This document shows, piece by piece, positions 44,280 through 53,599 of a stretch of 64,000 nucleotides of DNA. Numbering within the stretch: position 1 is the stretch's first letter; every line of letters begins with the position of its first letter. The translations under genes were made by a program, and so were the position numbers. This stretch comes from VXPQ01 sp964608315 (GTDB lineage: Bacteria > Bacteroidota > Rhodothermia > Rhodothermales > VXPQ01): assembly GCA_964608315.1 (NCBI GenBank), contig CAZSNF010000012.1, positions 32,165 through 96,164 of the forward strand. The letters are read 5' to 3'. Under the pieces are notes generated by a model. It had not been told where the DNA came from, searched no databases, and saw only the letters and a program-made list of their open reading frames with translations.

Positions 44280-44542
44280 TTAAGGATACTCTGATTAAAT
44301 GTGCAAAGTTCAGAGGCTTGCGAGGGGTGCGCTGGCAAGGAATGACGAAGCAATGTGGTAGGCCCCACATAATGAGGAATGACACAGCCAGAGTGCCTCT
44401 CGCAGCCTCCCGAAGGGCGCTTCACGTACGCCATGCCCCGAATCCGAAGCGTTTACCGCTGACTTCAACGACGCCAGCACAATGTCCTGTGTCCACGAAC
44501 GTGAAGCGCTGATCGAAGTAGATTTAATCAGAGTATCCTTAA
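44280..44542 (+). mobile_element. Full-length miniature inverted-repeat element (copy A, best preserved)
   Basis: 263 bp with perfect 21-bp terminal inverted repeats of the TTAAGGATACTCTGATTAA type. The internal hairpin ATGTGG-TAGGCC-CCACAT is at 44353-44370, flanked by direct repeats AGGAATGAC. No transposase is encoded, so it is non-autonomous. Its right end contains an outward ATG at 44482 whose frame runs through the terminal repeat into the downstream peptidase gene. Confidence 0.9.
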
Positions 44543-47500
44543 AAGTCGTCGGCCTTGTTGCCCTGTGTTTGCTTGCAGCGCAGGAAAGTCGGTCGCAGGA
44601 AAGGCAGGCCCGGGAAGAGAGCCGCCGGTCCGTATATGACCATGCCCTGCTTCAGCTCACGCCGCAGGCGCAGGCCCGGATCGCCGCCGAGGATACGGTG
44701 TGGACGCCGAGCGCCCGACCGGTTCCCGACGGGCGCGTCGATCTTGAAACGGGTTTTTTGCGGGCCCGGTACCGCATCGGGGATCGCGTGGAAGAAGGAT
44801 TGTCCACAACGCAGGCGGCCCTTGCGCATCTTGAGCGGGATGGCGAAGCGTACGGCATGACCGCCCCCGCGGAGCATCTCCGCGTCGAGCAAGTTCGGGA
44901 GGGGCGATACGCCCGCCACGTTCGCTACCTGCAGACGCTTGCCGGCGTACCTGTTTTTCGGGCCGACGTTGCGGTCAGCCTCGACCGGCGCGGTCAGCCG
45001 ACCATGGTTGTGAGCAGCTACCGGTCCCATCTCGAACAAGTCCGCGGATTCGATCCCGCGCCCACGCTTTCGTCCGCCGCCGCGCAGGATATCGCCCGCC
45101 TCGCTGCGTCGCCCGCGCTTGCCGTTTCCGAGCCGGAACTGCTCGTTTACGCATCGGATCCGCCTCGCCTTGTCTGGAGCGTTCCGGCCGTTTCTTCCGA
45201 CTTGCCTGTTTCGTGGGAGGTGCTTGTGGACGCCAGAACGGGCGAAATTCACCGCATATTCAACACATCGTTGCATGCGCACAAGGCATCGGCCGTATCG
45301 CCCGGATCCGGCGGTCCGGCGGTCCGCGCCGCCCCTGCCCATGTCGCTGGAGTTGTTCCATCGCCTGTGGCGCTGGCCTCGGCGACGCCTCCACCGTTTG
45401 TTGCTTCCACACCGGTTTCCGGGAAAGGTATCCGGACAGTGGACGGGTCCGGACTGGTCTTCGATCCCGACCCGCTTACCTCCGCAGGCGTGTCCTACGG
45501 AGGGGATTATCAGGATAACGACGATGCGGACACGGCGGCGCTGACAGCGCAAAGAGTGCGGGCGCCCCTGCGCGACGTTACGCAGGGAGCCGATGGATTA
45601 TATCGGCTGGAAGGCCCGTACGTCCGCATCGAGGGAGACCCGCACGCCGTTCCGGCGATATCCGATCCCGACGCCTTTGATTTTACGCGATCGGATGATC
45701 GGTTCGAGGCCGTAAACGCCTATTATCATATCGACAAAAGCCGTCGCTACGCACAGTCGCTGGACGTTGGCTATACCGTGCTCGACGTTCCGGTGAAAGT
45801 CGATCCGCAAGCACTCGAAGGGGATAATTCCGTCTACATTCCACAGGGTCGGCTCCTTCGTTTCGGCACGGGCGGCATAGACGACGCCGAAGACGCCGAC
45901 GTGCTGTGGCACGAGTACGCGCACGCCTTGCTGGACCATGCGACGCCCGGATTGATCGGCCTGTTCGAGGGCAGGGCGTTGCACGAGGGCTGGGCCGATT
46001 ACTGGGCCGCCTCGTATTCCCGTTTTTTGTCCGAGGAGGACCCGAACATTCCCGCGCACGACTGGAAAAGGCTGTACAATTGGGACGGCAATGCTTCCTG
46101 CTGGTCGGGGCGGACGCTGGATCATACGGGGCATTACGACGACGACATGGCGTACGAATCCGCAGGATGCCAGGTGTTCCCTCGGATATATCAGTGGGGC
46201 TTGCTGTGGGCCACGACCATGATGGATATCTACTCGCATGTCGGGCGCCGCGTCCTGGACCGTTTGCACCTTGCTTCGCACGCCTATCTTGCCTCGGGGG
46301 CCAGTTTCCGGGATGCGGCCGAGGCCCTGATCCAGGCGGACGAGGATATATATGGCGGCGACCATGTCGGCGCGCTGGTTCAGGAGTTGGGCGAAGCCGG
46401 ATTCGTCGATTCCGGGGCGTATGGCCCGGTTCTGGCCCATGATCCACTGGGGCGGACCGAAAATGTCGGCGGAACGGTCGAGATACGCGTCGAGGCGAAG
46501 GGCCTTGCCTCCCCTGTGGATCGCGTCCTCGCGCACTATTCGCCCGGAGCGGGGCTTCCGTGGCGCTCTTTTTCCCTGTCGCATCGGGGCGATGGGCTGT
46601 TTACCGGCGATTTGCCCGTGCCCGACCAGCCGACGGTGGTGCGGTATTACATAGAGGCGTACGACGCGCAGGGGCGTCGCCGCCGCTTGCCTGCGCTGGC
46701 CCCGAACGAATTGTTCTCGTTCGCTGCGGGGCGAGACCTGACGGCGCCCGCCATTACCCACGAAGCGCTTGCGCGCGTTCCCATCGCGGCCTGGCCCATC
46801 ACGCTGAACGCCGAAGCGAGCGACGATTTGGGCGTGGATTCCGTATGGGTCGAATACGTTCGCCGGAGCGCAGGCGACGTACGCGAGCAGGGCGCATTCG
46901 GCTTGACGAACCAGAACGGGCGCTATTCGGGTCGTTTCCCGGAGCCGACGGCGCCGCTGCTGGGAGGCGATGTGGTCGAATACCGCCTTGTGGCCCGCGA
47001 CGCGTCCATGGCGGGCAACGAAGCCCGGCTTCCCGAGGAAGGTTTCTTCTCCGTGCTGCTCGTGCTGGAGGGCGAATTGCATGCGTTCGATTTCGAGCGG
47101 GACGATCCGGCGGTGACGGCGCGGGGATGGCGCCGCGGGCCGCCCGCCTTCGGCCTTCGGATGGCGTATTCCGGCGAACACGCCTGGGCCACGGCGCCCG
47201 GCGGCGCCTATCCCGACGAGGCCGGCAGCGCAACCCTTGACTTGCCCCCGTTTCGTTTGACTACGGCCAGGTCGGTCTACCTGATTTTCTGGCACTGGTA
47301 CGATTTCGAGCATGGCGGCGAGGTCGCGCCCGGCGCGTTCGACGACCAGGCGGATATCCGGGACGGCGGCAACGTCAAGGTATCGCTGGACGGCGGCGCC
47401 TCCTGGGAGACGCTTGTTCCCCAGGGCGGGTATACCGGGAATATCGGCGGGCGCGGCGGCAATCCGCTGGCTGGTCAGCCCGGTTTCGGGGGCTACAGCT

Positions 47501-48762
47501 TCGGCTGGCGCCGCGAAATCGTCCCCTTGCCGATTTCCGGGGACGTACGGGTGCGGTTCGAGGCGGGAACCGACGCAGGCAACGAAGGACAAGCGCGGTA
47601 TTTCGCCGGATGGTATCTGGACAAGGTTTCGCTTGTTACCGAAAGGCCCCGGGACGTCGATGCGCCCTGGGCGGAAGGGTTGCCGGAAGAACGGGTTGCG
47701 CATGTGGCCGGCAGGGATATGCTGGTTCCCTTGTCGATTCGGGCGTACGACAATACGGGGGTCGAATCGGTGATCTCTCGCTACGAAATCACCGATGCGC
47801 GCGGCGTTGCAACAGGCAGCGTACGATGGGCCATGTCGGGCGCGGATTCGAACGTGTACGAAGGCTATCCAGCTCCTTTGCAGACGTTTTTTCCCGGAGA
47901 CCGGATTGCCTACGCAATACATGTGCGGGATTTCGACGGCAACGAAACGGCGTACGGTTCTCCTTTCGCGATCGACGTTCGGTCCGAAGCATACGCGGCG
48001 GCTGCGCCCGCCAGCGTAGTTCCCGCAGGGGTATGGCGCCGCGCAGAGGGGGAATGGCTTGCCCGGGACGCTGATTCGGGCGCGTCGGGCGCTGTCGTTT
48101 CAAGCCTTGTGTTCGCGCCGACGACCATTCCGTCGAATAGCGAATCGACGGCGCTGGAATTTGCGCACGCCTATGCGCTGGGCGAAAATTTTGGCGGCAA
48201 CGTGAAAATCACCGAGGACGACGGCTTTACCTGGCGCGCGATTGCGCCTCGGGAGGGCTACGACGGGAAGTACGCCCCCTCCGTCGACCATCCGATGCGA
48301 GACGAAGCGGTGTTCGGGGGCGGTTCGGACGGATCGGGCGCGGTTTCTTTCGATCTGACGGGGTATGCGGGCAAAACGGTGCGGCTTCGGATAGACCTTG
48401 CCCATGCGGCGCCGTTAGGCCCCGATACGGTCTGGCGCATCGGGAATATCGGATACCGTTCCCTGTCTCCGGACGACGATGTCGAGTTCCCCTACGAACT
48501 GGCGCTGCATGCGAATTTCCCGGATCCGGTGCGCACCGTCACACACATTTCCTATACGATTCCGGGGGACGAAGCCGTTCCTGTTCGCTTGTCGGCCTAC
48601 GATGTGACCGGTCGCCGGGTGGCCGTGCTGCGCAATCAGGTGCAGGAGCCGGGAACGCATACGGTGCGCTACGACGCGGGCCGGTTGGCGAGCGGGGTAT
48701 ATATTCTGCATCTCGAAACGCCCCGCGGCATTCGGCTCGAACGCATGATGGTTATTCGTTAG
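44482..48762 (+). CDS. Large secreted gluzincin metallopeptidase (M36/M4-like) with type IX sorting tail
   Basis: 1426 residues as read from the ATG inside the miniature element; the native protein probably begins near the hydrophobic signal VVGLVALCLLAA, about residue 21. A propeptide (FTP/PepSY-like, about 60-260) precedes the catalytic domain with HEYAH (H477, E478, H481) and third ligand E502 in HEGWADYW, a complete zinc site. Residues about 660-1330 are beta-sandwich or jelly-roll repeats. The C-terminal 80 residues are a T9SS-type tail (YDVTGRRVAVLRNQ ... LASGVYILHLE). Likely extracellular protein degradation. Confidence 0.85.
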   Translation: MSCVHEREALIEVDLIRVSLKVVGLVALCLLAAQESRSQERQAREESRRSVYDHALLQLTPQAQARIAAEDTVWTPSARPVPDGRVDLETGFLRARYRIGDRVEEGLSTTQAALAHLERDGEAYGMTAPAEHLRVEQVREGRYARHVRYLQTLAGVPVFRADVAVSLDRRGQPTMVVSSYRSHLEQVRGFDPAPTLSSAAAQDIARLAASPALAVSEPELLVYASDPPRLVWSVPAVSSDLPVSWEVLVDARTGEIHRIFNTSLHAHKASAVSPGSGGPAVRAAPAHVAGVVPSPVALASATPPPFVASTPVSGKGIRTVDGSGLVFDPDPLTSAGVSYGGDYQDNDDADTAALTAQRVRAPLRDVTQGADGLYRLEGPYVRIEGDPHAVPAISDPDAFDFTRSDDRFEAVNAYYHIDKSRRYAQSLDVGYTVLDVPVKVDPQALEGDNSVYIPQGRLLRFGTGGIDDAEDADVLWHEYAHALLDHATPGLIGLFEGRALHEGWADYWAASYSRFLSEEDPNIPAHDWKRLYNWDGNASCWSGRTLDHTGHYDDDMAYESAGCQVFPRIYQWGLLWATTMMDIYSHVGRRVLDRLHLASHAYLASGASFRDAAEALIQADEDIYGGDHVGALVQELGEAGFVDSGAYGPVLAHDPLGRTENVGGTVEIRVEAKGLASPVDRVLAHYSPGAGLPWRSFSLSHRGDGLFTGDLPVPDQPTVVRYYIEAYDAQGRRRRLPALAPNELFSFAAGRDLTAPAITHEALARVPIAAWPITLNAEASDDLGVDSVWVEYVRRSAGDVREQGAFGLTNQNGRYSGRFPEPTAPLLGGDVVEYRLVARDASMAGNEARLPEEGFFSVLLVLEGELHAFDFERDDPAVTARGWRRGPPAFGLRMAYSGEHAWATAPGGAYPDEAGSATLDLPPFRLTTARSVYLIFWHWYDFEHGGEVAPGAFDDQADIRDGGNVKVSLDGGASWETLVPQGGYTGNIGGRGGNPLAGQPGFGGYSFGWRREIVPLPISGDVRVRFEAGTDAGNEGQARYFAGWYLDKVSLVTERPRDVDAPWAEGLPEERVAHVAGRDMLVPLSIRAYDNTGVESVISRYEITDARGVATGSVRWAMSGADSNVYEGYPAPLQTFFPGDRIAYAIHVRDFDGNETAYGSPFAIDVRSEAYAAAAPASVVPAGVWRRAEGEWLARDADSGASGAVVSSLVFAPTTIPSNSESTALEFAHAYALGENFGGNVKITEDDGFTWRAIAPREGYDGKYAPSVDHPMRDEAVFGGGSDGSGAVSFDLTGYAGKTVRLRIDLAHAAPLGPDTVWRIGNIGYRSLSPDDDVEFPYELALHANFPDPVRTVTHISYTIPGDEAVPVRLSAYDVTGRRVAVLRNQVQEPGTHTVRYDAGRLASGVYILHLETPRGIRLERMMVIR

Positions 48763-48850
48763 AATTTTCGGGGGAGGCGGAGCAAGCCATGCTCCTGCGG
48801 GTATCTTCCGGGTTATTTTAGTTTCCCCTGTTTCTTCTTTGTCTCAAACC

Positions 48851-50128
48851 ATGGATTTCAAGAAAGACGCCTACAAAGTCCTTAATCTGGACCTGGCCGA
48901 CAACGGCCGTCGCGATATTGCATGGGCAGAAAGCCGCATGCCGGTGCTGATGCGTTTGCGCGAGCAGTACGCCAAAAGCAAGCCGTTCAAGGGGTACCGG
49001 ATTTCCGGGTGTCTCCATGTCACCAAGGAGACCGCCGTGCTGGTCGAGACGTTCGCTGCATGCGGCGCGGATGTGGCGTGGTCGGGGTGCAACCCGCTCA
49101 GCACGAACGACGAGGTGGCCGCCGCCCTGGCGAAAGCAGGCATCGAAATTTATGCATGGTACGGGCAAAGCGTAGAGGATTTCTACTGGAGCATCGACCG
49201 TACGCTGGGCAAACCGCCTCATCTCACGCTGGACGACGGCGCCGACCTGATTTTCCGGGTGCATAGCGCGTTTCCGGCGCTGGCCGAGCATATCATTGGG
49301 GGCAGCGAGGAGACGACGACAGGCTTGCATCGCTTGCGGGCCATGGCCGCCGACGGGAAACTGCTGTACCCCGTATACGCCGTCAACGATGTGGAAACCA
49401 AGTGGGATTTCGACAATGTCTACGGCACCGGTCAAAGTACGCTGGACGGCATTCTGCGCGCTTCGTCCATCCTCGTGGCGGGCAAGAATTTCGTCGTGGC
49501 GGGGTACGGGCACTGCGGGCGCGGCGTAGCGATGCGGGCGAAGGGGCTGGGAGCCAACGTGATCGTAACGGAAGTGCATCCCACCGCTGCGCTCAAGGCC
49601 ACGCTGGAGGGCTGTCGCGTGATGACGATGGACGAGGCCGCCGCCGCAGGGGATGTGTTCGTGACGGCTACGGGCATGAAGGATGTGATTCGCGGACGGC
49701 ACTTTGCGGCCATGAAGGAAGGCGCCGTGGTGTGCAACACCGGGCACTACGACGTGGAGCTGAACCTTGAGGAACTGGCCGAATTAGCCGAAGACACGTT
49801 TCAGGTTCGGGAAAACAACCGGGCCTATCTGCTGAAAGGCGGCAGGAAAATTTATGTGCTTGCGGACGGTCGCCTGGTCAATCTGGCCGCCGCCGAGGGG
49901 CATCCCTCCGAAGTGATGGATATGAGCTTCGCCAATCAGTTCAATGCGCACCTCAAACTGGTGCAGGCGCATGAGCGAGGGGAGTCCCTGGAGAATACGG
50001 TTATCGACTTGCCCAAAGCGCTGGATCAGGAGATCGCCTCCGTCAAGCTGGAGACGATGGGCATTTCGATAGACCGCCTTACCGACGAGCAGACGACGTA
50101 CGCCACCGATTATTCCGCCGGGACATAG
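48851..50128 (+). CDS. ahcY: Adenosylhomocysteinase
   Basis: NAD-dependent hydrolysis of S-adenosylhomocysteine to adenosine and homocysteine, recycling the by-product of SAM methylations. Landmarks: SGCNPLSTNDEVAAAL, HLTLDDGADL, GGSEETTTGLHRL, the NAD motif GYGHCGRGVAMRAKG and NTGHYDVEL. At 425 residues it is the short bacterial form. Start set at ATG (MDFKKDAYKV); a TTG four codons upstream is possible. Functional partner of metK, 4.6 kb upstream. Confidence 0.96.
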   Translation: MDFKKDAYKVLNLDLADNGRRDIAWAESRMPVLMRLREQYAKSKPFKGYRISGCLHVTKETAVLVETFAACGADVAWSGCNPLSTNDEVAAALAKAGIEIYAWYGQSVEDFYWSIDRTLGKPPHLTLDDGADLIFRVHSAFPALAEHIIGGSEETTTGLHRLRAMAADGKLLYPVYAVNDVETKWDFDNVYGTGQSTLDGILRASSILVAGKNFVVAGYGHCGRGVAMRAKGLGANVIVTEVHPTAALKATLEGCRVMTMDEAAAAGDVFVTATGMKDVIRGRHFAAMKEGAVVCNTGHYDVELNLEELAELAEDTFQVRENNRAYLLKGGRKIYVLADGRLVNLAAAEGHPSEVMDMSFANQFNAHLKLVQAHERGESLENTVIDLPKALDQEIASVKLETMGISIDRLTDEQTTYATDYSAGT

Positions 50129-50183
50129 CGGGGAGGCGGGCCGGATCGCGCAAGGCCGGGTTTCGGAGGGGCTCCGGCGGGAT

Positions 50184-50531
50184 TTAGCCCGCATCCCAGG
50201 TGAGAATGTCTTCCTCCGATTTTTCCTTGCTTTCCCACTCCTCGGCGTCCGGGAGCGTATCCTCTTTCTCGGTGATGTTGTATCCGAGGTCGCGCCATTC
50301 GTTGGCGAGATGCTCGTTCCATTCGCGGTAGTGGGACCATTCTTCGGGCAATTCGTCGTCCGCGAAAATCGCTTCGGTAGGGCAAACCGGTACGCACGCA
50401 TTGCAGTCGATGCATTCTTCCGGATGGATGACCAGGAAATTCGGCCCCTGATAAAAGCAATCGACAGGACACACCTCAACGCAATCGGTGTATCGGCAGT
50501 TGATGCACGGTTCTGCAACGACGTACGGCAT
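50184..50531 (-). CDS. 7Fe ferredoxin (Azotobacter FdI type)
   Basis: A 115-residue electron carrier. Nine cysteines fit the FdI spacing: C9, C12, C17, C21 followed by Pro, C25, then C40, C43, C46, C50 followed by Pro. That supports one 3Fe-4S and one 4Fe-4S cluster. An acidic tail from about 60 (LPEEWSHYREWNEHL) is typical of the family. It converges on ahcY. The redox partner is unknown. Confidence 0.93.
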   Translation of the reverse strand: MPYVVAEPCINCRYTDCVEVCPVDCFYQGPNFLVIHPEECIDCNACVPVCPTEAIFADDELPEEWSHYREWNEHLANEWRDLGYNITEKEDTLPDAEEWESKEKSEEDILTWDAG

Positions 50532-50647
50532 ATCGAAGCGATAATAAATGTGACGGAAAAGAGGGATTACGGAAAGCCCCTGTACGAACAGGTACGAAGA
50601 TACGGCATATCGGGCGGTTCAGACAAGCGCGCCGGGAAATTCGCATA

Positions 50648-50812
50648 GGGATACTCTGATTAAATGTGCAAAGTTCAGAGGCTGCGAGGGGCGCTACACG
50701 TCCGCCATGCCCCGAATCCGTAGCGTTTACCGCTGATTTCAACGACGCCAGCACAATGTCCTGCACACACGAACGCGAAGCGCTGATCGAAGTAGAATTG
50801 ATCAGAGTATCA
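50648..50812 (+). mobile_element. Internally deleted miniature element (copy D)
   Basis: 165 bp with both ends (GGATACTCTGATTAAAT left, GATCAGAGTATCAC right) but lacking about 100 internal bp including the hairpin. The outward ATG and MSCTHEREALIEVE-coding stretch are kept. A further tip fragment (GGATTTAATCAGCGTATTC) follows at about 50822-50843, next to the ruvB stop. Together they fill most of the 313-bp stretch between ferredoxin and ruvB. Confidence 0.8.
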
Positions 50813-50844
50813 CTATATACTATGGATTTAATCAGCGTATTCTT

Positions 50845-51876
50845 TTATTCGAACAGGGGCTGCGCGTTGCCGGGCGGCTGTACGCCGAGGTGTTTGTAGG
50901 CCCGCTCCGTGGCGATGCGCCCCCGGGGCGTTCGCTCCAGGAAGGCTTCCTGGATGAGGTACGGTTCGTAGACTTCCTCGATGGTGCCGGCGTCTTCCCC
51001 GACGGACACGGAAAGATTATTCAATCCCGTGGGGCCGCCCCCGAATTTTTCGATCAGGGTCATGAGGATGCGGGCGTCCATGTCGTCCAGGCCATGTTCG
51101 TCGACGTCGAGGGCGTTCAGGGAGCGGTCCGCCGCTTTCTGGTCGATGACGCCCTCCCCTTCCACTTCGGCGAAATCTCTTGCTCGTCGAAGCAGCCTGT
51201 TGGCGATGCGCGGCGTGCCCCGGCTTCGCCGCGCGATTTCCAGGGCGCCTTCGTCCGTAATTTCTATGCCGAGAATGCTCGCCGAGCGGACGACGATGCG
51301 CCTCAGGAGCGCCGCCGTGTAGTAATCGTACCGGAAGTCGATCCCGAATCGCGCCCGCAGGGGGGCCGTGAGCAGTCCCTTCCGGGTGGTGGCGCCAATC
51401 AGCGTGAACGCGGGAATGGCCAGTTTGACGCTTCGCGCGCTGGGTCCCGAATCGATTACGATGTCGATCCGGTAATCTTCCATGGCGGAATACAGGTATT
51501 CCTCCACTACCGGGCTGAGCCGGTGAATTTCGTCCACGAAGAGAATGTCTCCCTCTTCGAGGTTCGTCAGAATCCCGGCGATGTTCGCCGGTTTTTCCAG
51601 CACCGGCCCGCTGGTGGTGCGGATGTTGGCGCCCATTTCTTCCGCAATGATGTACGCCAGCGTCGTTTTGCCCAATCCCGGCGGACCGGAAAGCAACACA
51701 TGGTCCAGCGTTTCGCTGCGCCGCTGCGCCGCCGTCATGAAAACGCGCAGGTTGTCCTTGATTTTTTCCTGCCCGATGAAGTCGTCCAGCTGGCGGGGCC
51801 GCAGCGCTTTTTCGATGTCTTCTTCGGAATGCCGGGGCTGCGGCGAAAGGTTTTCGGGATGTTCGGGACGGTTCAT
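50845..51876 (-). CDS. ruvB: Holliday junction branch-migration helicase RuvB
   Basis: An AAA+ motor of 343 residues that drives RuvA-bound junctions. LRPRQLDDFIGQEKIKDNL, Walker A GPPGLGKTTLA, the DEIHRL Walker B, GPSARSVKLAIPAFTLIGATTR and the winged-helix ending (FLERTPRGRIATERAYKHLG) are all present. Start set at MNRPEHPENL; a start seven codons upstream is possible. ruvA and ruvC are not nearby. Confidence 0.96.
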   Translation of the reverse strand: MNRPEHPENLSPQPRHSEEDIEKALRPRQLDDFIGQEKIKDNLRVFMTAAQRRSETLDHVLLSGPPGLGKTTLAYIIAEEMGANIRTTSGPVLEKPANIAGILTNLEEGDILFVDEIHRLSPVVEEYLYSAMEDYRIDIVIDSGPSARSVKLAIPAFTLIGATTRKGLLTAPLRARFGIDFRYDYYTAALLRRIVVRSASILGIEITDEGALEIARRSRGTPRIANRLLRRARDFAEVEGEGVIDQKAADRSLNALDVDEHGLDDMDARILMTLIEKFGGGPTGLNNLSVSVGEDAGTIEEVYEPYLIQEAFLERTPRGRIATERAYKHLGVQPPGNAQPLFE

Positions 51877-51952
51877 GCGCATTCCTGAGGATAACAACGG
51901 CGCCTGTCGCGGATCGTATCGCCAAGATACGGTTTCGGGATATCAGGTATGC

Positions 51953-51984
51953 TTGCGGCGCGAAAAAATTTGGCACTATATTTG
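51953..51984 (+). promoter_or_regulatory. Bacteroidota-type promoter candidate for rpoN
   Basis: TTG at 51953-51955 and TATATTTG at 51977-51984 (a full match to the TAnnTTTG -7 consensus), 21 bp apart, in the divergent ruvB-rpoN gap. It points toward rpoN, whose ATG is 115 bp downstream. Confidence 0.5.
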
Positions 51985-52082
51985 AGGACATGATATATTG
52001 TCCGGGAAGGACGGACAGATATTAAGGTAACGGGTTTTCTCTCCAGCAAACCCATTCGAAGCGTTTTATACGTCCTGCGTCC

Positions 52083-52094
52083 GATCAGAGTATC
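52083..52094. repeat. Miniature-repeat tip 5 bp upstream of rpoN
   Basis: GATCAGAGTATCC matches the outer 13 bases of the element's terminal repeat. It ends a few bases before the rpoN ATG. The rest of the element is absent. Confidence 0.5.
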
Positions 52095-52099
52095 CCATC

Positions 52100-53569
52100 A
52101 TGCTGAATCTCCAGCAAACACAGCGGCTCCAGCAGAAACTGTCTCCTCAGCAGATACAGTATATCCAGTTGCTGCAATTGCCTACGCTTGCGCTCGAACA
52201 GCGCATCGAGGCGGAGCTGGAAGAAAATCCCTTGCTGGAGGACGCGACCACCGAGGAGCCTGACCGCCTCGAAGATATTGCAGAGGAGCCCGCCGACGCG
52301 GAAACCGAACTGGATCCGGACGAGGAATACGACTGGGGCGAACTCCTCGACAATACCGAGGATCTGTACGGCTACAAGGCGCGCGTCGACTACGGCCGGG
52401 ACGAGGACCGGGAAGCGCCTGTTGCGGCCACCGGGACGCTAACCGAGCACCTGCGGGACCAGCTGGCGTTGCAGGACCTCACGGAGCAGGAGGAAATCAT
52501 TGCCGAGCAGATTATCGGCTCCATCGACGAGGACGGATACCTGCGCCGCCCCCTCGAATCCATTGTGGACGATATTTCTTTCAATGTGGGGTTCGCGCCC
52601 TCCCTTTCGGAAATCGAGGAGGTGCTGGCGCGCATTCAGCGCCTGGACCCGATAGGGATCGCCGCCCGCGATCTTCAGGAATGCCTGCTGGCGCAGCTTC
52701 GCGCCATGCCGCCCGCCACCGAGGGCCGCGACGTGGCGATTCGCATGCTTTCGGAGACGTACAAGGCGTTCACCATGAAGCATTTCGATGCGATTCAGAA
52801 GAAGTTGCGCGTCGCCAGCGAGGAACTTCGGGAAGCGTTCGACCTGATTCGCTTCCGGCTCGATCCGAAACCGGGCGAAGGGCAGTTCACGCCCCGGCAG
52901 AATTACATCACGCCGGATTTCACCGTGGAATGCATCGACGACGAGTTCATTGTCACGCTCAACGGACGCAATGCGCCGTCGCTGCACATTTCGCGACCGT
53001 ATCGGCAGATGCTCGAAAGCATGCAGGCTCGCAAGTCGGGACGGCCCGGCGCGTCTTCCGTAGACGCCGACACGCGCAAGTTTCTCAAGAACAAGTTCGA
53101 ATCGGCGAAGTGGTTCATCCAGTCCATCAGCCAGCGCCGTCACACGATGACCCTGGTGATGCACGCCATCATCCGCTTGCAGGAGGATTTCTTCCGGTAT
53201 GGGGAGGGGCGCCTGAAGCCCATGATCCTGAACGATGTGGCGGAAATCGTCGAAATGGATATATCGACGGTCAGCCGGGTGGTCAATGGAAAATACGTGC
53301 AGACCCGGTTCGGGGTGTACGAGTTAAAATATTTCTTTTCCGAAGGTATTCGGAGCGCCGCCGGAGAGGATGTGTCCAACAAGGAAATCAAGGCGATCCT
53401 CGAAGGGATCATCAATGAAGAAAACAAGGCGAAACCCTTGTCCGATCAGCGTCTGGTGGGGTCTCTGACGGAACAGGGATTCAGGATTGCGCGGCGGACC
53501 GTCACGAAGTACCGCGAGCAACTCGGCATACCCGCCGCCCGCCTGAGGAAGGAGATTGTGGCGGGGTGA
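52100..53569 (+). CDS. rpoN: RNA polymerase sigma-54 factor
   Basis: 489 residues. Region I is Gln/Leu-rich (LNLQQTQRLQQKLSPQQIQYIQLLQL) for activator response; an acidic linker (50-100) precedes the core-binding region. The C-terminal RpoN box is the ARRTVTKYREQLGIP segment, read just before the end. It needs enhancer-binding AAA+ activators, none of which are encoded in this window. The ATG was chosen at MLNLQQTQ, the family start. Confidence 0.96.
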   Translation: MLNLQQTQRLQQKLSPQQIQYIQLLQLPTLALEQRIEAELEENPLLEDATTEEPDRLEDIAEEPADAETELDPDEEYDWGELLDNTEDLYGYKARVDYGRDEDREAPVAATGTLTEHLRDQLALQDLTEQEEIIAEQIIGSIDEDGYLRRPLESIVDDISFNVGFAPSLSEIEEVLARIQRLDPIGIAARDLQECLLAQLRAMPPATEGRDVAIRMLSETYKAFTMKHFDAIQKKLRVASEELREAFDLIRFRLDPKPGEGQFTPRQNYITPDFTVECIDDEFIVTLNGRNAPSLHISRPYRQMLESMQARKSGRPGASSVDADTRKFLKNKFESAKWFIQSISQRRHTMTLVMHAIIRLQEDFFRYGEGRLKPMILNDVAEIVEMDISTVSRVVNGKYVQTRFGVYELKYFFSEGIRSAAGEDVSNKEIKAILEGIINEENKAKPLSDQRLVGSLTEQGFRIARRTVTKYREQLGIPAARLRKEIVAG

Positions 53570-53599
53570 GGTCAGGGGGCGTGCGCTCCGTGCCGTACG

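Noticed and set aside
45598..47922. A 774-codon open frame on the minus strand opposite the secreted peptidase
   Set aside because: Its product is Arg/Pro/Gly-rich with no domain, and it mirrors GC-rich codons of the peptidase, whose zinc site and sorting tail are clear.
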